64,000 nt of DNA from Acidobacteriota bacterium (GCA_021788095.1 JAJYLB010000002.1:62001-126000), one strand, 5' to 3'; positions 16,542 through 25,677 are shown, counted from the first letter of the stretch. Notes: generated by a model from the letters alone, not told the origin. Numbers and translations: made by a program.

Positions 16542-17876
16542 TCAGCCGTCGTAGCGGTAAAGCAGCAGGCCGCTGAGCAATTTCGGGTAGAAGTCCGTCG
16601 ATTTCTCGGGCAGCACGCGCCCAGCGAATGCGGCTTCGGCCACCCGGTCGATCCTTGCGGGATTCAACAGCAGCGCGAGTTGCGCTCGGTGTGTGTCGAC
16701 GGCAGCCAGCGCCGCTTCGAGTTCCCGCTCGTATCCCACCACCCGCTCGGCGGAAATCTGCTCCTGGGTGATTCCGAGGCCTTGCTCGAGGACGACCCTG
16801 TGTAAGAGGACGACGTCGAGTTTGCGTTCGGCGGGCGTAAGGTCGGCCAGGCGGCGATCGAGTTCCGCCTCGTTTCTCAGGAGGAATAGATAGAAGGCTC
16901 CATCGCCGGTGTAGGCGCCCAGGGCGCGGCCCACGCGCCCGCGTCGCTCGAGGTCGCGCCGGAATTCGCCGAGCGCGGCATCGCGCTCGGCGGCGGTAGC
17001 GAAGGGATAGGAGTACCAATCGAATTGCGGCTCGAGGCGCCGGCGGAACTCGGCGGGATCGAACCCGGCGACTCCCGTAACCAGCCGATGCGCCGGGAGG
17101 ATGGTGAGTCCCGGCGCGTCGGTATTGAACAGGGCCATCATCGCCCTCTCGGCCGGCGCGTGGGGATTCGCCGCGCCCGCCGCGCGCCGGCACTCGTCGC
17201 GATAGGCCAGAGCGGTTTCGTAACGGTGGTGGCCGTCGGCGATGAGCAGCCGCTTGCCGGCAAGCAAGCGCGGGAGCGCCGCCAAGAGCGCGGGGTCGCT
17301 CGCGGCCCAAAGCCGGTGAAGCACGCCATTTTCGTCGGTCAACTCGATGACCGGCGCGGATTGCGCGGCGGCCTCGACGACGCGATCGACGGCCCGTTCG
17401 GGATCCTGGTACAGGAGAAAGAGGAGCCCCGTCTGCGTTTGGGTGTGGCGCAGCAGATCGAGCCGGTCGGCTTTCGGGCCCGGCAAGGTGCGCTCGTGCG
17501 GGAACACGACACCGGCCGAGTAGTCCTCGAGGTGGCCGAGCGCGACGAAGCCTTTGCGGGTGCGTCGCCGGCTCGACCCGGGGACGGTGTATTCCTGAAA
17601 ATAGGGATAGAAGGATGGCTCGGGCTCGCGCACCAGCACGCCTTCACGCATCCAGGCGTCGAGCGCGCGGGCGGCGCGGGTGTAGACGTTGTCGCGCGGG
17701 GAATCCTGGGGTTCCGGCAGGCCCTTCTCCACTCGAATGAAGTTGTAGGGACTCGAAGCCAGATACCGCTGCTGCATCGCCGGGGTGACCTTGTCGTAGG
17801 GCTGGGTCACCACCTCGGCGGGACGGACGCGCCGCGGATCGTATCGCCAAGCGCGAAAGGGGAAGATTTCGGCCAT
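16542..17876 (-). CDS. DUF1015 family protein
   Basis: 444 residues from ATG at 17876, where similarity to the family begins (MAEIFPFRAWRYDPRRV); an in-frame extension to 17948 is unlikely. The diagnostic LLIADGHHRYETALAY block is present near residue 230, with VVTQPYDKVTPAMQQ close to the N-terminus. DUF1015 proteins are related to a fold used by free-serine kinases and ParB-like NTPases, but the function in most bacteria is unknown. Divergent from the phosphoglycolate phosphatase gene, 107 nt apart. Confidence 0.9.
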   Translation of the reverse strand: MAEIFPFRAWRYDPRRVRPAEVVTQPYDKVTPAMQQRYLASSPYNFIRVEKGLPEPQDSPRDNVYTRAARALDAWMREGVLVREPEPSFYPYFQEYTVPGSSRRRTRKGFVALGHLEDYSAGVVFPHERTLPGPKADRLDLLRHTQTQTGLLFLLYQDPERAVDRVVEAAAQSAPVIELTDENGVLHRLWAASDPALLAALPRLLAGKRLLIADGHHRYETALAYRDECRRAAGAANPHAPAERAMMALFNTDAPGLTILPAHRLVTGVAGFDPAEFRRRLEPQFDWYSYPFATAAERDAALGEFRRDLERRGRVGRALGAYTGDGAFYLFLLRNEAELDRRLADLTPAERKLDVVLLHRVVLEQGLGITQEQISAERVVGYERELEAALAAVDTHRAQLALLLNPARIDRVAEAAFAGRVLPEKSTDFYPKLLSGLLLYRYDG

Positions 17877-17983
17877 CAGCGTATGCGATGCTCGAAGGAA
17901 ACGAACGATTCTAGCCGACCATTTGCCTGGCGGGGAAATGGCGGGCATTCTAGAAAGGACGTCACACGAGAGGAACCCGTCCG

Positions 17984-18643
17984 GTGCCCGGCCGCTTTGC
18001 CGAAGTCCAGGCTTTCGTCTTCGATCTGGATGGCACGCTAATCGATTCCAAGAGGGATCTGGTGACGGCGGTCAACGCCACGCGCCGCTCCCTGGGGCTC
18101 GCTTCCCTGCCCGACGATCTCGTCTCGAGCTACGTGGGCGACGGCATGCAGAAGCTGGTGGAACGGGCGATGGGCGAGGAATTCACCGCGGCGCAGATCG
18201 AGCAAGCCATGGCTTTTTTTCTCGAATATTACCGCCAACACATGCTCGATCACACGGTGGCCTATCCGGGCGTGCGCGAAGGGCTCGCGGCGCTGGGCTC
18301 GCGGCCCTTGGCCGTGCTCACGAATAAGCCAGTCAAATTCAGCCGGGCGATTCTCGATGGGCTGGGCCTTTCCCCGTTCTTCCGGCAAGTCTACGGCGGG
18401 AACAGTTTCGAGCGGAAGAAGCCCGATCCCGTGGGCATGAATGCCTTGCTAGCCGAATTCCAGCTCTCGCCGCGCGAGGCGATGCTGGTAGGCGATTCGG
18501 TGATCGACGTGCAAACCGCTCGGAACGCCGGTACCTGGTCGGCCGGGGTCACCTACGGTCTCGGGAGCGACAAGCTGGAAAGCCTGCCGCCGGATATTCT
18601 GCTCGACTCGCTGGCCGATCTCCCCAAAATGCTTGGCTGCTGA
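17984..18643 (+). CDS. gph: HAD hydrolase, phosphoglycolate phosphatase-like
   Basis: 219 residues from GTG at 17984, with GAGAGGAA upstream. HAD motif I FDLDGTLIDS, motif II LTNKP, motif III lysine in RKKPDP and motif IV VGDSVIDVQTARNAG are all present, with the small alpha-helical cap of the Gph group. It should dephosphorylate 2-phosphoglycolate formed by DNA repair, or a similar small phosphate ester. Followed by about 480 nt of repeats. Confidence 0.88.
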   Translation: MPGRFAEVQAFVFDLDGTLIDSKRDLVTAVNATRRSLGLASLPDDLVSSYVGDGMQKLVERAMGEEFTAAQIEQAMAFFLEYYRQHMLDHTVAYPGVREGLAALGSRPLAVLTNKPVKFSRAILDGLGLSPFFRQVYGGNSFERKKPDPVGMNALLAEFQLSPREAMLVGDSVIDVQTARNAGTWSAGVTYGLGSDKLESLPPDILLDSLADLPKMLGC

Positions 18644-19124
18644 CGGGCAGCGCGAAGGGGGCACGGCGGCTCGAAAGGCGGGCGACCACAAGGGTCGCCC
18701 CTACAGGACGCGCGGGCAGAAGAGAGGCTGCGGCGCTGCACCTGGAACCGGAAAGGCGCGCGGGCAAGAATGCCCGCGCCACGGCGGCGCGAAGGCATTG
18801 CCCATTTGAAATTTGAGATTGCAGAGACAAAAACAGGATACCGACCGGCCGCCAGGATGGTGCTACAACAAAGTACGGCGCGCGGGCGGGCGACCACAAG
18901 GGTCGCCCCTACAGGACGAGCGGGCAAGAGAGAGGCTGCGGCGCTACACCTGGAACCAGGAAGGCGCGCGGGCAGGAATGCCCGCGCCACTGCGGCGCGA
19001 AGACATCGCAAATTTCAAATTTGAGATTTCAGGAAGAGACAAGACACGGGCGGGCCGCCCCCAGGCGCAACCACGGCGCCTGGGGCACCCAAGGGGCAGC
19101 AGGGGGGCGCCGGGGGGAACTGAC
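18644..19124. repeat. Tandem block of interspersed repeats
   Basis: Two roughly parallel copies of a composite unit: GGGCGACCACAAGGGTCGCC-CCTACAGGACG (18681-18713 and 18890-18922), a GCGCGCGGGCA...TGCCCGCGCCAC unit (about 18757-18782 and 18964-18989), and ATTTGAAATTTGAGATTGCAG / AATTTCAAATTTGAGATTTCAG (about 18804-18825 and 19010-19032). An ACAACAAAG unit sits between at 18842-18873, and the CCCCAGGCGC hairpin at 19059-19085. No gene is seen. Confidence 0.65.
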
Positions 19125-20072
19125 TTAGCTTTGCGCGGGGGAATATTCCGAGAGGTACCACTGCCACGTGCGGCGCATACCTTCCTCGAAGCCGACGCGG
19201 GGCTCGTACCGGAGGAGTTGGCGCGCTAGGGTGATGTCCGCTTGGGAATGGAGGATGTCGCCCGCGCGGGGCGGCTCGTAGCGCGGGGCGACGGGCCGGC
19301 CCGTCAAGCGCGCGAGGAGGCGGAGGGTTTCGTTCAGGGAGACACGGGAGCCGATGGCGACGTTGAGCACTTGGCCGGATAGGCCGGGCGCTGTGCAAGC
19401 GGCCAGGGTCGCATCGACGACGTTATCGATGTAAGTGAAGTCGCGCGACTGCTCGCCATCGCCGAAGATCACGGGGTCTTCGCCGCGCACCAGCGCGAGC
19501 AGGAAACGGGCCAGCACGCCGGAATAGGGCGAGCCGGGCTCCTGCCGCGGGCCGAAAACGTTGAAGTAGCGGAGCGAAACGGTCTCGAGTCCGTAAACGC
19601 GGGTGAAGACCCGCGCGTAGAGTTCTCCCGCGAACTTCGCGGCGCCGTAAGGGGAGATGGGCGCGGCGGGCATGGACTCGGCTTTCGGCAGCGTCCGGGC
19701 CTCGCCATAGGCGGAGGAAGACGCGGCGTAGACGAGGCGGCGCGCGCCCGCGTCCCGCGCGGCCACGAGCACTCGAAGCGTGCCTTCGACGTTGACCGCG
19801 TTCGTTTCCAGCGGCTCCTCCACCGACCGCGGCACCGACGTCCGCGCCGCCAGATGGACGACGAAATCGGCGCCGCGGGCGGCGCGGGCGAGGGCTTGGG
19901 GGTCGGCGATGCTGGCTTCGAGAAATTCGATTTCTCCCGCCACGCCATCGAGGTTGCGCCGCTTCCCGGTCGAAAGATCGTCGAGGACGACGATCGTTTC
20001 GCCTCTCCGCGCGAGTTCGCGCACCAGGGACGAGCCGATGAAACCCGCACCGCCGGTGACGAGATATCGAAT
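19125..20072 (-). CDS. NAD-dependent sugar-nucleotide epimerase/dehydratase, apparent ATT start
   Basis: 315 residues when started at ATT (20072). The extended SDR signature TGGAGFIGSSLV lies upstream of the first conventional start (GTG at 20024), so that start would delete the NAD-binding motif. Between an in-frame TGA and the motif there is no ATG, GTG or TTG; ATT at 20072 sits 6 nt after GGAGG (20079-20083), and the product would begin (M)RYLVTGGAGF as in homologues. YGAAK is the catalytic YxxxK; VSLRYFNVFGPRQ and SRDFTYIDNVVDA are typical of UDP-glucose 4-epimerase/WbpP-like enzymes. Substrate unknown. Confidence 0.88.
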   Translation of the reverse strand: MRYLVTGGAGFIGSSLVRELARRGETIVVLDDLSTGKRRNLDGVAGEIEFLEASIADPQALARAARGADFVVHLAARTSVPRSVEEPLETNAVNVEGTLRVLVAARDAGARRLVYAASSSAYGEARTLPKAESMPAAPISPYGAAKFAGELYARVFTRVYGLETVSLRYFNVFGPRQEPGSPYSGVLARFLLALVRGEDPVIFGDGEQSRDFTYIDNVVDATLAACTAPGLSGQVLNVAIGSRVSLNETLRLLARLTGRPVAPRYEPPRAGDILHSQADITLARQLLRYEPRVGFEEGMRRTWQWYLSEYSPAQS

Positions 20073-20078
20073 CGCCTT

Positions 20079-20083
20079 CCTCC
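20079..20083 (-). promoter_or_regulatory. Ribosome binding site deciding an ATT start
   Basis: GGAGG on the minus strand, 6 nt from ATT at 20072, is the only strong ribosome site in a position to start the epimerase with its full nucleotide-binding motif. Confidence 0.65.
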
Positions 20084-20219
20084 GTCAGGATTTTCCTGCG
20101 CGGCCCGGTGAGGGGCCGCTACAATCTTCCACGGAAGCAACTTCCCTGGCGACTATAGCGGCGTCCCGCCCGCGCTCGCAAGCGAGGCGCGAAGCGGCCC
20201 CTTGCCTGGGGGTCCGCAG

Positions 20220-20312
20220 GCCCCCCAGCGGCTGAAGCCGCGCAGTTGTTGCGTGCTTACGGCACGACTGAAGTCGTGCCCTTAGGCAGGGCGGCCTTTC
20301 GCGGCACCCTGC
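20220..20312. repeat. REP-like double palindrome with right terminal repeat
   Basis: CAGCGGCTGAAGCCGC (20225-20240) and ACGGCACGACTGAAGTCGTGCC (about 20259-20280), ending with CCTTTCGCGGCACCCTG (20295-20311). The end matches, with two changes, the right terminal repeat of the elements at 23654-23772 and 43457-43586. Confidence 0.6.
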
Positions 20313-20391
20313 CAAGCCTCGCTCGGACGCCGGCCCGGCGAGTTGCCGGAGGCAACGCCGCCGCGAAATTCGGATGTCCTACTGGAGAGGA

Positions 20392-21177
20392 ATGCGCTCG
20401 ATACGCTCCACCGCCGTTCTGGCGGCACTCGCCGCGACACTCGCAAGCGCGGGTGCGCTCGGCTTCGCCGGCCGTTCGTTGGCCGCGCAGCGGAGGCGGT
20501 CTTCCGCTCCGCCCCGCGGCACGCCGGCGGCGAGCGTGCCGTTCCGCGCCGGAGAGACCCTCGAATACCAGATCGGCTATATGGGGATGACCGAGGCGGC
20601 GACGGCGGAGCTGGAAGTGCTGCCGCGGCTGGATTTCTACGGCGATCCCGCGTGGCATTTTCAGGCGACGGCGCACTCGCAGAATCCGCTGCGATACATG
20701 ATGGCGCTCGACGACCAGTTCGATTCCTACGCCGGGTCAGGCGGGCTGGCGACGCGGCAATACGAACTCTATCTGCACGAAAACGGAAGGGACTCGGCGC
20801 GGAAGTTCGCGCTGAACGCGCGCACACCCGGCTCCGAAAGCATTCCCGCCCCGGCGGGAACGCGGGATCCGCTGGCGGCGCTCTACGCCCTCCGCGCGAA
20901 CGACTGGCGACGCACGCCGGAGATGTCCTCGCCGATTTTCGATGGCACCCACTTCTACGAGATGACGGCCCGGATCGCCGCCGCGCGCGACCGGGTAACC
21001 GTGCCCGCGGGAACGTTCGACGCCTCCCGAATAACGATCGGCGTCGTTTCCCGCGATTCCGACGCAACCATGCAGTTCGTCCTATGGCTGGCCAACAACC
21101 CCGCGCGCACCCCCATCGAGATGGACGCCGAAGTCCCCATCGGCACCGTGAAGGCCGTGCTCGTCACCTCCCGTTAG
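20392..21177 (+). CDS. DUF3108 domain secreted protein
   Basis: 261 residues from ATG at 20392 (GGAGAGGA just upstream; an ATG at 20374 is also possible). A long signal peptide ends near SLAAQ, and the mature part has FRAGETLEYQIGYMGMTEAA and the repeated beta-strand pattern of DUF3108 proteins, which are exported and related to the LolA/LolB-type beta-barrel half fold. Function unknown. Its stop overlaps, tail to tail, the stop of the UDP-sugar dehydrogenase by 4 nt. Confidence 0.78.
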   Translation: MRSIRSTAVLAALAATLASAGALGFAGRSLAAQRRRSSAPPRGTPAASVPFRAGETLEYQIGYMGMTEAATAELEVLPRLDFYGDPAWHFQATAHSQNPLRYMMALDDQFDSYAGSGGLATRQYELYLHENGRDSARKFALNARTPGSESIPAPAGTRDPLAALYALRANDWRRTPEMSSPIFDGTHFYEMTARIAAARDRVTVPAGTFDASRITIGVVSRDSDATMQFVLWLANNPARTPIEMDAEVPIGTVKAVLVTSR

Positions 21178-22523
21178 CAGCGGACGATTTTTTGGCGGTT
21201 GCGGGTGACGGAGCGGGTGGCGTTGCGGGAATCGAGGACGAGCGGGGCCGCGTCGACAATCGCCTGATAGTCGTAGGCGGAATGATCGGTGGCGATCAGG
21301 ACGCAGTCGTAGCGGGCGAGGCTTTGGGGACCGATGTCGGCGGAACGCAAGTGGGAATAGTCGTAATGGCGCATTTTGTGGAGCGCGGGGAAATAGGGAT
21401 CGTTGTAATCGACCCGAGCGCCGCGCTGCTGTAGCAGCTCGATGATCTTGAGCGAGGGGGATTCGCGCAGATCGTCGATGTCCCTCTTATACGCGACTCC
21501 CAGCACCAGCACGCGCGAGCCTTTCAGGCTCTTCTCGCGCTCGTTGAGCGCCTCGGCGATCGCTTCGACCACGTGATAGGGCATGGCGACGTTGATTTCT
21601 CCGGCCAGTTCGATGAACCGGGTAGCGAAGTCGTACTCGCGCGCCTTCCACGAGAGGTAGAAGGGGTCGATCGGAATGCAATGCCCGCCCAGGCCCGGGC
21701 CGGGCCAGAAGGGCATGAAGCCGAAGGGCTTGGTGGAGGCGGTCTCGATCACTTCCCAGATATCCACGCCCATGCGAAGGGAAAGCATCTTCAGCTCGTT
21801 GACCAGGGCGATGTTCACGCCGCGAAAGATGTTTTCGAGCAGCTTCACCATCTCCGCGGTGCGCGTGGAGCTGACGGAAACGACGCGGGCCACGGCATGA
21901 GCGTAGAGGGCGGAAGCGGCGCGGCGGCTTGGGGGATTGATTCCGCCGACGACTTTCGGGATTTTCCGGAGCGTGTATTCGACGTTGCCCGGATCCTCGC
22001 GCTCGGGCGAGAACGCCAGGAAGAAATCCGTCGCCACCTCTTCGGCGTGGGCGATGGGGCAGCGGAGGCCGCTCTCCTCGAGGATGGGGAGCACCAGCTC
22101 GTCGGTGGTGCCGGGATAGGTGGTGCTTTCCAGAACGACGAGTTGGCCCCGCTGGAGCGTTCGGGAGACGGCGCGAGCCGTTTCAACCACGTACGTCAAA
22201 TCGGGTTCGCGCCGGTCGTCGAGCGGCGTAGGCACGCAAATGAGGATGGCGTCGGCCTGGGAGAGACGCTGGAAGTCGGCCGTGGCCTCGAACCGTCCCG
22301 CGTCTCGCCAGCGGCGAATTTCCTCGGCGGGAATGTGGCGGATGTAGGTCTCGCCGGAATTGAGTTTGGCGACTTTCGCGGGATCGATATCGAATCCGGT
22401 CGCGTGATGGCCGACTTCGGCGAAGCGCAAGGCCAGCGGCAGACCCACGTAGCCGCAGCCGATGACGGCGATCTGCAAGCCTTGGCCAGCGAAGAATTCG
22501 GGTGTGCGGGGGTTCATGGGCAA
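21174..22523 (-). CDS. wbpA: Nucleotide-sugar dehydrogenase (UDP-N-acetylglucosamine/mannosamine 6-dehydrogenase type)
   Basis: 449 residues. The NAD-binding IAVIGCGYVGLPLALRFAE, the ICVPTPLDDRREPDLTYV block, and the catalytic cysteine in PGPGLGGHCIPIDPFYLSW are diagnostic; ESTTYPGTTDE is typical of the WbpA/WecC branch. These enzymes oxidise a UDP-HexNAc twice at C6 to the uronic acid, for O-antigen or capsule precursors. The epimerase at 19125-20072 could supply a related sugar nucleotide, but they are not adjacent in one operon. The exact sugar is inferred, so the symbol is tentative. Confidence 0.88.
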   Translation of the reverse strand: MPMNPRTPEFFAGQGLQIAVIGCGYVGLPLALRFAEVGHHATGFDIDPAKVAKLNSGETYIRHIPAEEIRRWRDAGRFEATADFQRLSQADAILICVPTPLDDRREPDLTYVVETARAVSRTLQRGQLVVLESTTYPGTTDELVLPILEESGLRCPIAHAEEVATDFFLAFSPEREDPGNVEYTLRKIPKVVGGINPPSRRAASALYAHAVARVVSVSSTRTAEMVKLLENIFRGVNIALVNELKMLSLRMGVDIWEVIETASTKPFGFMPFWPGPGLGGHCIPIDPFYLSWKAREYDFATRFIELAGEINVAMPYHVVEAIAEALNEREKSLKGSRVLVLGVAYKRDIDDLRESPSLKIIELLQQRGARVDYNDPYFPALHKMRHYDYSHLRSADIGPQSLARYDCVLIATDHSAYDYQAIVDAAPLVLDSRNATRSVTRNRQKIVRC

Positions 22524-22660
22524 TCGTTCCCTTCAGGCCTTTCTGCGGCGACTTGCCGGCCTCGAAGCGAAGCACCGCTCGGAGCTTCCAGCAATCGACG
22601 GAAACTATAGCAGGGAAAGGATGCGCGGAGAAGCTACAGAGGCAGCCGCTAGAAGGCTTT

Positions 22661-22770
22661 TCAAAACGCGTGCACAGGCGCCTTCAGGGGCTGAAGCCCT
22701 TGATTTGTCAGCGGGTTGAATGTCGGAGCTGAAGCTCCGACCCCCCGAGCGCAGGGTTTGGGAAGAGTTC
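22661..22770. repeat. REP-like double palindrome (GGGGCTGAAGCCC + GGAGCTGAAGCTCC)
   Basis: TTCAGGGGCTGAAGCCCTTGA (22683-22703) and GTCGGAGCTGAAGCTCCGAC (22722-22741), the same pair and order as inside the atp operon at 25706-25764 and near 59330-59385. Confidence 0.65.
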
Positions 22771-22860
22771 CCACTTGCGCGTTCCAGGCGAAAAGCCGCG
22801 GGCGGAACCCCGACAGAAGGGATCGAGGAGGCGCCCGCGCCACAAGCGCCAATAAGGGAA

Positions 22861-22890
22861 GGGCCCGGCTCGCCTGGGCGAGCCGGGCCC
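22861..22890 (-). terminator. GC-rich hairpin downstream of the BON gene
   Basis: A perfect 14-bp inverted repeat (22861-22874 and 22877-22890) lies 22 nt past the stop of the BON gene. It has no T-run, so it could be a terminator or an RNA-stabilising stem. Confidence 0.5.
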
Positions 22891-22912
22891 TGGAGGAGGG
22901 AAGCCGAGAAAT

Positions 22913-23521
22913 TCACCCGACCTTCAGGTCGTTCCGCACCGAGAAGACGAACGGCACGGTGCGCGCGCGGAGATAGGCTAGTTCCCGATCCATTTGACTC
23001 GCCACGACGCCAACCAGGGTGACGTGTCCGTTGTTCACCACGATGTGGATTTGCGGCGTCACGCCAAGGGAATAGCGGAGCAGCGGTGAATCCCCGAAAA
23101 ATAGCGTCCGGTATTCCGCCCACCGAACCTGGTTGTCAAAGGGTGACTCCTGGAGATTTTGCACATGATTGACGATGCGCGTTACTCCCGGGATTCCCTT
23201 GACGCAGTCTTCCACGCTCGAGGCGCTAAGAGGAAAGAGCACTTGGCCGGACAGCGTGACCGTCGTCCCTTGCACCTGGTATTCGAGGTTGTCGAAGACG
23301 TTGTAGTAGGGAATCGACGCGAGCCGGTTGCGCACCTTCTTCCCGAGCGACGCTTCCGGGTTCACCAGGTTGCCGCCCGGAGCCACTTGCCGTGGCGGCG
23401 GCGCGCCCATTGCCGTCGCGCTTCCCACGATTCCCAAGGCAAAAGCGAAGAGGAGTGGCAAGACCCAACTCCTGCTCGCTCTCGCTCGTACCGTTTTGGA
23501 AAAGGAGCCCGTTCCGTACAT
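22913..23521 (-). CDS. BON-domain exported protein
   Basis: 202 residues from ATG at 23521, which has AAGGAGG 6 nt upstream; the longer in-frame start at 23599 has none. After a Tat- or Sec-like hydrophobic stretch (WVLPLLFAFALGIVGSATA) the protein carries two BON modules, the first with PYYNVFDNLEYQVQGTTVTL and the second with IHIVVNNGHVTLVGVV. BON domains bind membranes or peptidoglycan in the periplasm and are often stress-induced (OsmY type). Confidence 0.85.
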   Translation of the reverse strand: MYGTGSFSKTVRARASRSWVLPLLFAFALGIVGSATAMGAPPPRQVAPGGNLVNPEASLGKKVRNRLASIPYYNVFDNLEYQVQGTTVTLSGQVLFPLSASSVEDCVKGIPGVTRIVNHVQNLQESPFDNQVRWAEYRTLFFGDSPLLRYSLGVTPQIHIVVNNGHVTLVGVVASQMDRELAYLRARTVPFVFSVRNDLKVG

Positions 23522-23653
23522 GGTCTGCCTCCTTAGTTTGCCCGCAGGCTGTTTCCAGCCGTTTTCGTACCTAACCGATTGGATGCGCGAGGGGGGCAAA
23601 AGGTGAATGATTCCTCACATTTCTCTCCTCGTGCTTGATTCCAGGGACCTTAG

Positions 23654-23772
23654 CAGGGTGCTGCAAAGCGCGGGCGAGCGGCCCCCAGCGGCTGAAGCCG
23701 CATTCATGCGCAAGCACTTACGGCACGACTAAAGTCGTGCCCTTACGAAAAGCGGCCTTTTGCAGCGTCCTG
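23654..23772. mobile_element. Short palindromic element with terminal inverted repeats (119 bp)
   Basis: Imperfect terminal repeats CAGGGTGCTGCAAAG (23654-23668) and CTTTTGCAGCGTCCTG (23757-23772) enclose AGCGGCTGAAGCCGC and CGGCACGACTAAAGTCGTGCC hairpins. TTAG flanks both ends (23650-23653 and 23773-23776), a possible 4-bp target duplication. No coding capacity: a MITE- or REP-type unit. Confidence 0.6.
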
Positions 23773-23985
23773 TTAGCGGCCGCGGGTGACGGTTCGGAGT
23801 TCCTGGTGGAGGGTTGGGATACAGCCGCAAGGGACGGCGCTCGGCCGGGGACTGGGGCCCTCCTTCGCCCCACCCGGGATTCAGCAACCCGAGCGACCTT
23901 CCCAGGAAATTGCAGGCTTTGGGCCCACCCCGTTGCGCCACCGGCGGGGCAGTTCCGAATCCCGGCCGGCACTGGGCCGAGGTCG

Positions 23986-24014
23986 TTGACGCCCTGGGAA
24001 CCAGATGCTATAAA
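23986..24014 (+). promoter_or_regulatory. Sigma70-type promoter of the ATP synthase operon
   Basis: TTGACG (23986-23991), a 17-nt spacer, and TATAAA (24009-24014) give a near-consensus promoter pointing at the first b-type subunit gene, which starts at 24078. Confidence 0.7.
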
Positions 24015-24077
24015 TTTCCCTATTTCTCCGGTCGCTGGAAATCACGCGAGAAGGACACTAGCTCTCCGGGTGACCTT

Positions 24078-24548
24078 GTGGAAATCGTGCGCCAAGTTTG
24101 GAACCTCGCGCTGGCGTCGTTGCCGACGACGATCATCGTCTTTCTCTTTTACCTCTTCGCCCGGTCGGCATTTTTCAAGCCGATGCTGCGCGTGCTCGGC
24201 GAGCGCGCCGCGCGCACGGAAGGGGCGCGGAGCGAAGCGGCCCGGCTGGACAGCCAAGCGGAGGAAAAGCTGGCTTCGTACCGCCGCTCGCTCGATAAGG
24301 TCCGCGCGGAGATCTTTACGGGACAAGAGAATGCCCGGCGCGCCGCGCTGGACGTGCGCGCCGAACGGCTCCGGCAGGCGCGCGCGAAAGCCACCGCGCA
24401 CGTCCGGGAAGCGAAACAGCGGCTCGACGGGGAAGTCGCCGAGGCGGCCGCGCAAGTGGAACGCGAGACCCGGCGTCTGGCCGAGGAGGCTGCGCGCGTC
24501 GTTCTCGCGGCAGCCGCTCCGGCCCGGGAAACAGCAGGGGACGCATGA
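24078..24548 (+). CDS. atpF: ATP synthase F0 subunit b' (first b-type subunit)
   Basis: 156 residues from GTG at 24078 (GGGTGA close upstream; the start is somewhat uncertain). One membrane helix (about residues 11-30, LPTTIIVFLFYLFARSAFFK) is followed by a long charged coiled coil rich in Ala, Arg and Glu, the stator stalk. It is the first of two neighbouring b-type genes, an arrangement in which b and b' form a heterodimer. It holds F1 against rotation in the membrane-bound ATP synthase. The stop overlaps the next start (ATGA). Confidence 0.88.
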   Translation: MEIVRQVWNLALASLPTTIIVFLFYLFARSAFFKPMLRVLGERAARTEGARSEAARLDSQAEEKLASYRRSLDKVRAEIFTGQENARRAALDVRAERLRQARAKATAHVREAKQRLDGEVAEAAAQVERETRRLAEEAARVVLAAAAPARETAGDA

Positions 24549-25138
24549 TGCGCCTGAGGCCGCGGAAGGAGCACATCAACCAAGCCCTCCGGCTCGCTGC
24601 GCTTCTGCTGCTTGCGCCGCTCGTAGCGGCGGCCCAAGCGCCGGAAGCGGCGCCTTCGGTTACCCAGACGGTTTTCCAGTGGCTGAACTTCGCGCTGATT
24701 ATCGGCGCCGGGTGGTGGGCGTGGAAGCGACTGAAGGTCGCCTTCGCGCGCCAAGGGGAGCGGATCGCCGGGGCCATCGCCGAGGCCGAAGCGGCGCACC
24801 AGAAAGCTCAGGAGCGGCTTCAGGCGGCGGAAGCCAAGCTCGCGGGCATCGAAGCCGAAGCAGCCGAGATGCGCGAGCGCGCCAAGCGGGACTCGGCAGC
24901 CGAAGCTCTGCGCATTCGCGCCTTGGCGGAGGACGAGGCGGCGCGGGTGGAGCGGGGTGCGGCGGCGGAAATCGAAGCGGCGGAGCGGGCCGCGCTCAAC
25001 CGGTTGCGCGAAGGGGCGATTGCGCAGACGATCGAGCGCGCTCGCGCGCTCGTCGCCGAGCGGCTGACGCCGGCCATCGACGCCCGGCTCCTCACCCGGT
25101 TCGTCGATTCGGTGGGCCGGAGCGGGAGACTCTCGTGA
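24545..25138 (+). CDS. atpF: ATP synthase F0 subunit b (second b-type subunit)
   Basis: 197 residues. A signal-like N-terminal stretch ([14 protein letters not shown] region, about residues 15-32) comes before the membrane helix ([20 protein letters not shown]), then a long coiled coil. The extra N-terminal segment, absent from the b' gene, may be removed or form another helix. Translationally coupled on both sides by 4-nt overlaps (ATGA with the b' gene, GTGA with atpH). Forms the peripheral stalk of ATP synthase. Confidence 0.9.
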   Translation: MMRLRPRKEHINQALRLAALLLLAPLVAAAQAPEAAPSVTQTVFQWLNFALIIGAGWWAWKRLKVAFARQGERIAGAIAEAEAAHQKAQERLQAAEAKLAGIEAEAAEMRERAKRDSAAEALRIRALAEDEAARVERGAAAEIEAAERAALNRLREGAIAQTIERARALVAERLTPAIDARLLTRFVDSVGRSGRLS

Positions 25139-25677
25139 CGCCCGAACGCAGCTACGCCGAAGCCCTGGCCGACGTCGCTTTTGCGGAAAAGCGCCCCGAA
25201 GAGATGCGCCGCCAACTCGGCGACTTCCTGGCCACGATGGCCGAATCCGCCGATCTGCGGAATTTCCTGGAGAGTCCCGCCGTTCCACCGGGGAACAAGC
25301 GGGCGGTGATCGCGCGGCTGACCGAGCGGCTGGGAGCCAGCGAAGCCCTGTGCAATTTCCTGTATTTGGTGGTCGATCACCGCCGGGTAAGCTTGCTGGA
25401 GGCGATTGGAACGGCGTTTGGCGAGGAGCTGAACACCCGGCTGGGCATCCTGGAAGCGGAGATCAGCGCGGCGCGGGAATTGACGGCGGAAGAGAAGCAG
25501 GCGGTGGTGGCCGCGCTCGAGCGGCGCACCGGGAAAACAATCGAAGCGCGCTACCAGGTCGCTCCCGAGTTGCTGGGGGGCGTGGTGGCGCGAATCGGCT
25601 CGACGATCTACGACGGGTCGGTGCGGATGGGACTGGAGCGGTTGCGCGCCCGTATGGCCGCAGTCCAAGGGAGCTAG
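25135..25677 (+). CDS. atpH: ATP synthase F1 subunit delta
   Basis: 180 residues from GTG at 25135, overlapping the stop of the b gene (GTGA). The N-terminal helical domain has [16 protein letters not shown] and the C-terminal part has the conserved [20 protein letters not shown] signature of OSCP/delta. It links the b stalk to the alpha3beta3 head. After its TAG a palindromic element intervenes before atpA. Confidence 0.93.
   Translation: MTPERSYAEALADVAFAEKRPEEMRRQLGDFLATMAESADLRNFLESPAVPPGNKRAVIARLTERLGASEALCNFLYLVVDHRRVSLLEAIGTAFGEELNTRLGILEAEISAARELTAEEKQAVVAALERRTGKTIEARYQVAPELLGGVVARIGSTIYDGSVRMGLERLRARMAAVQGS

Noticed and set aside
18644-19124. CRISPR array
   Set aside because: Repeats are composite and few, with no regular 20-40-nt spacing of identical units and no cas genes.
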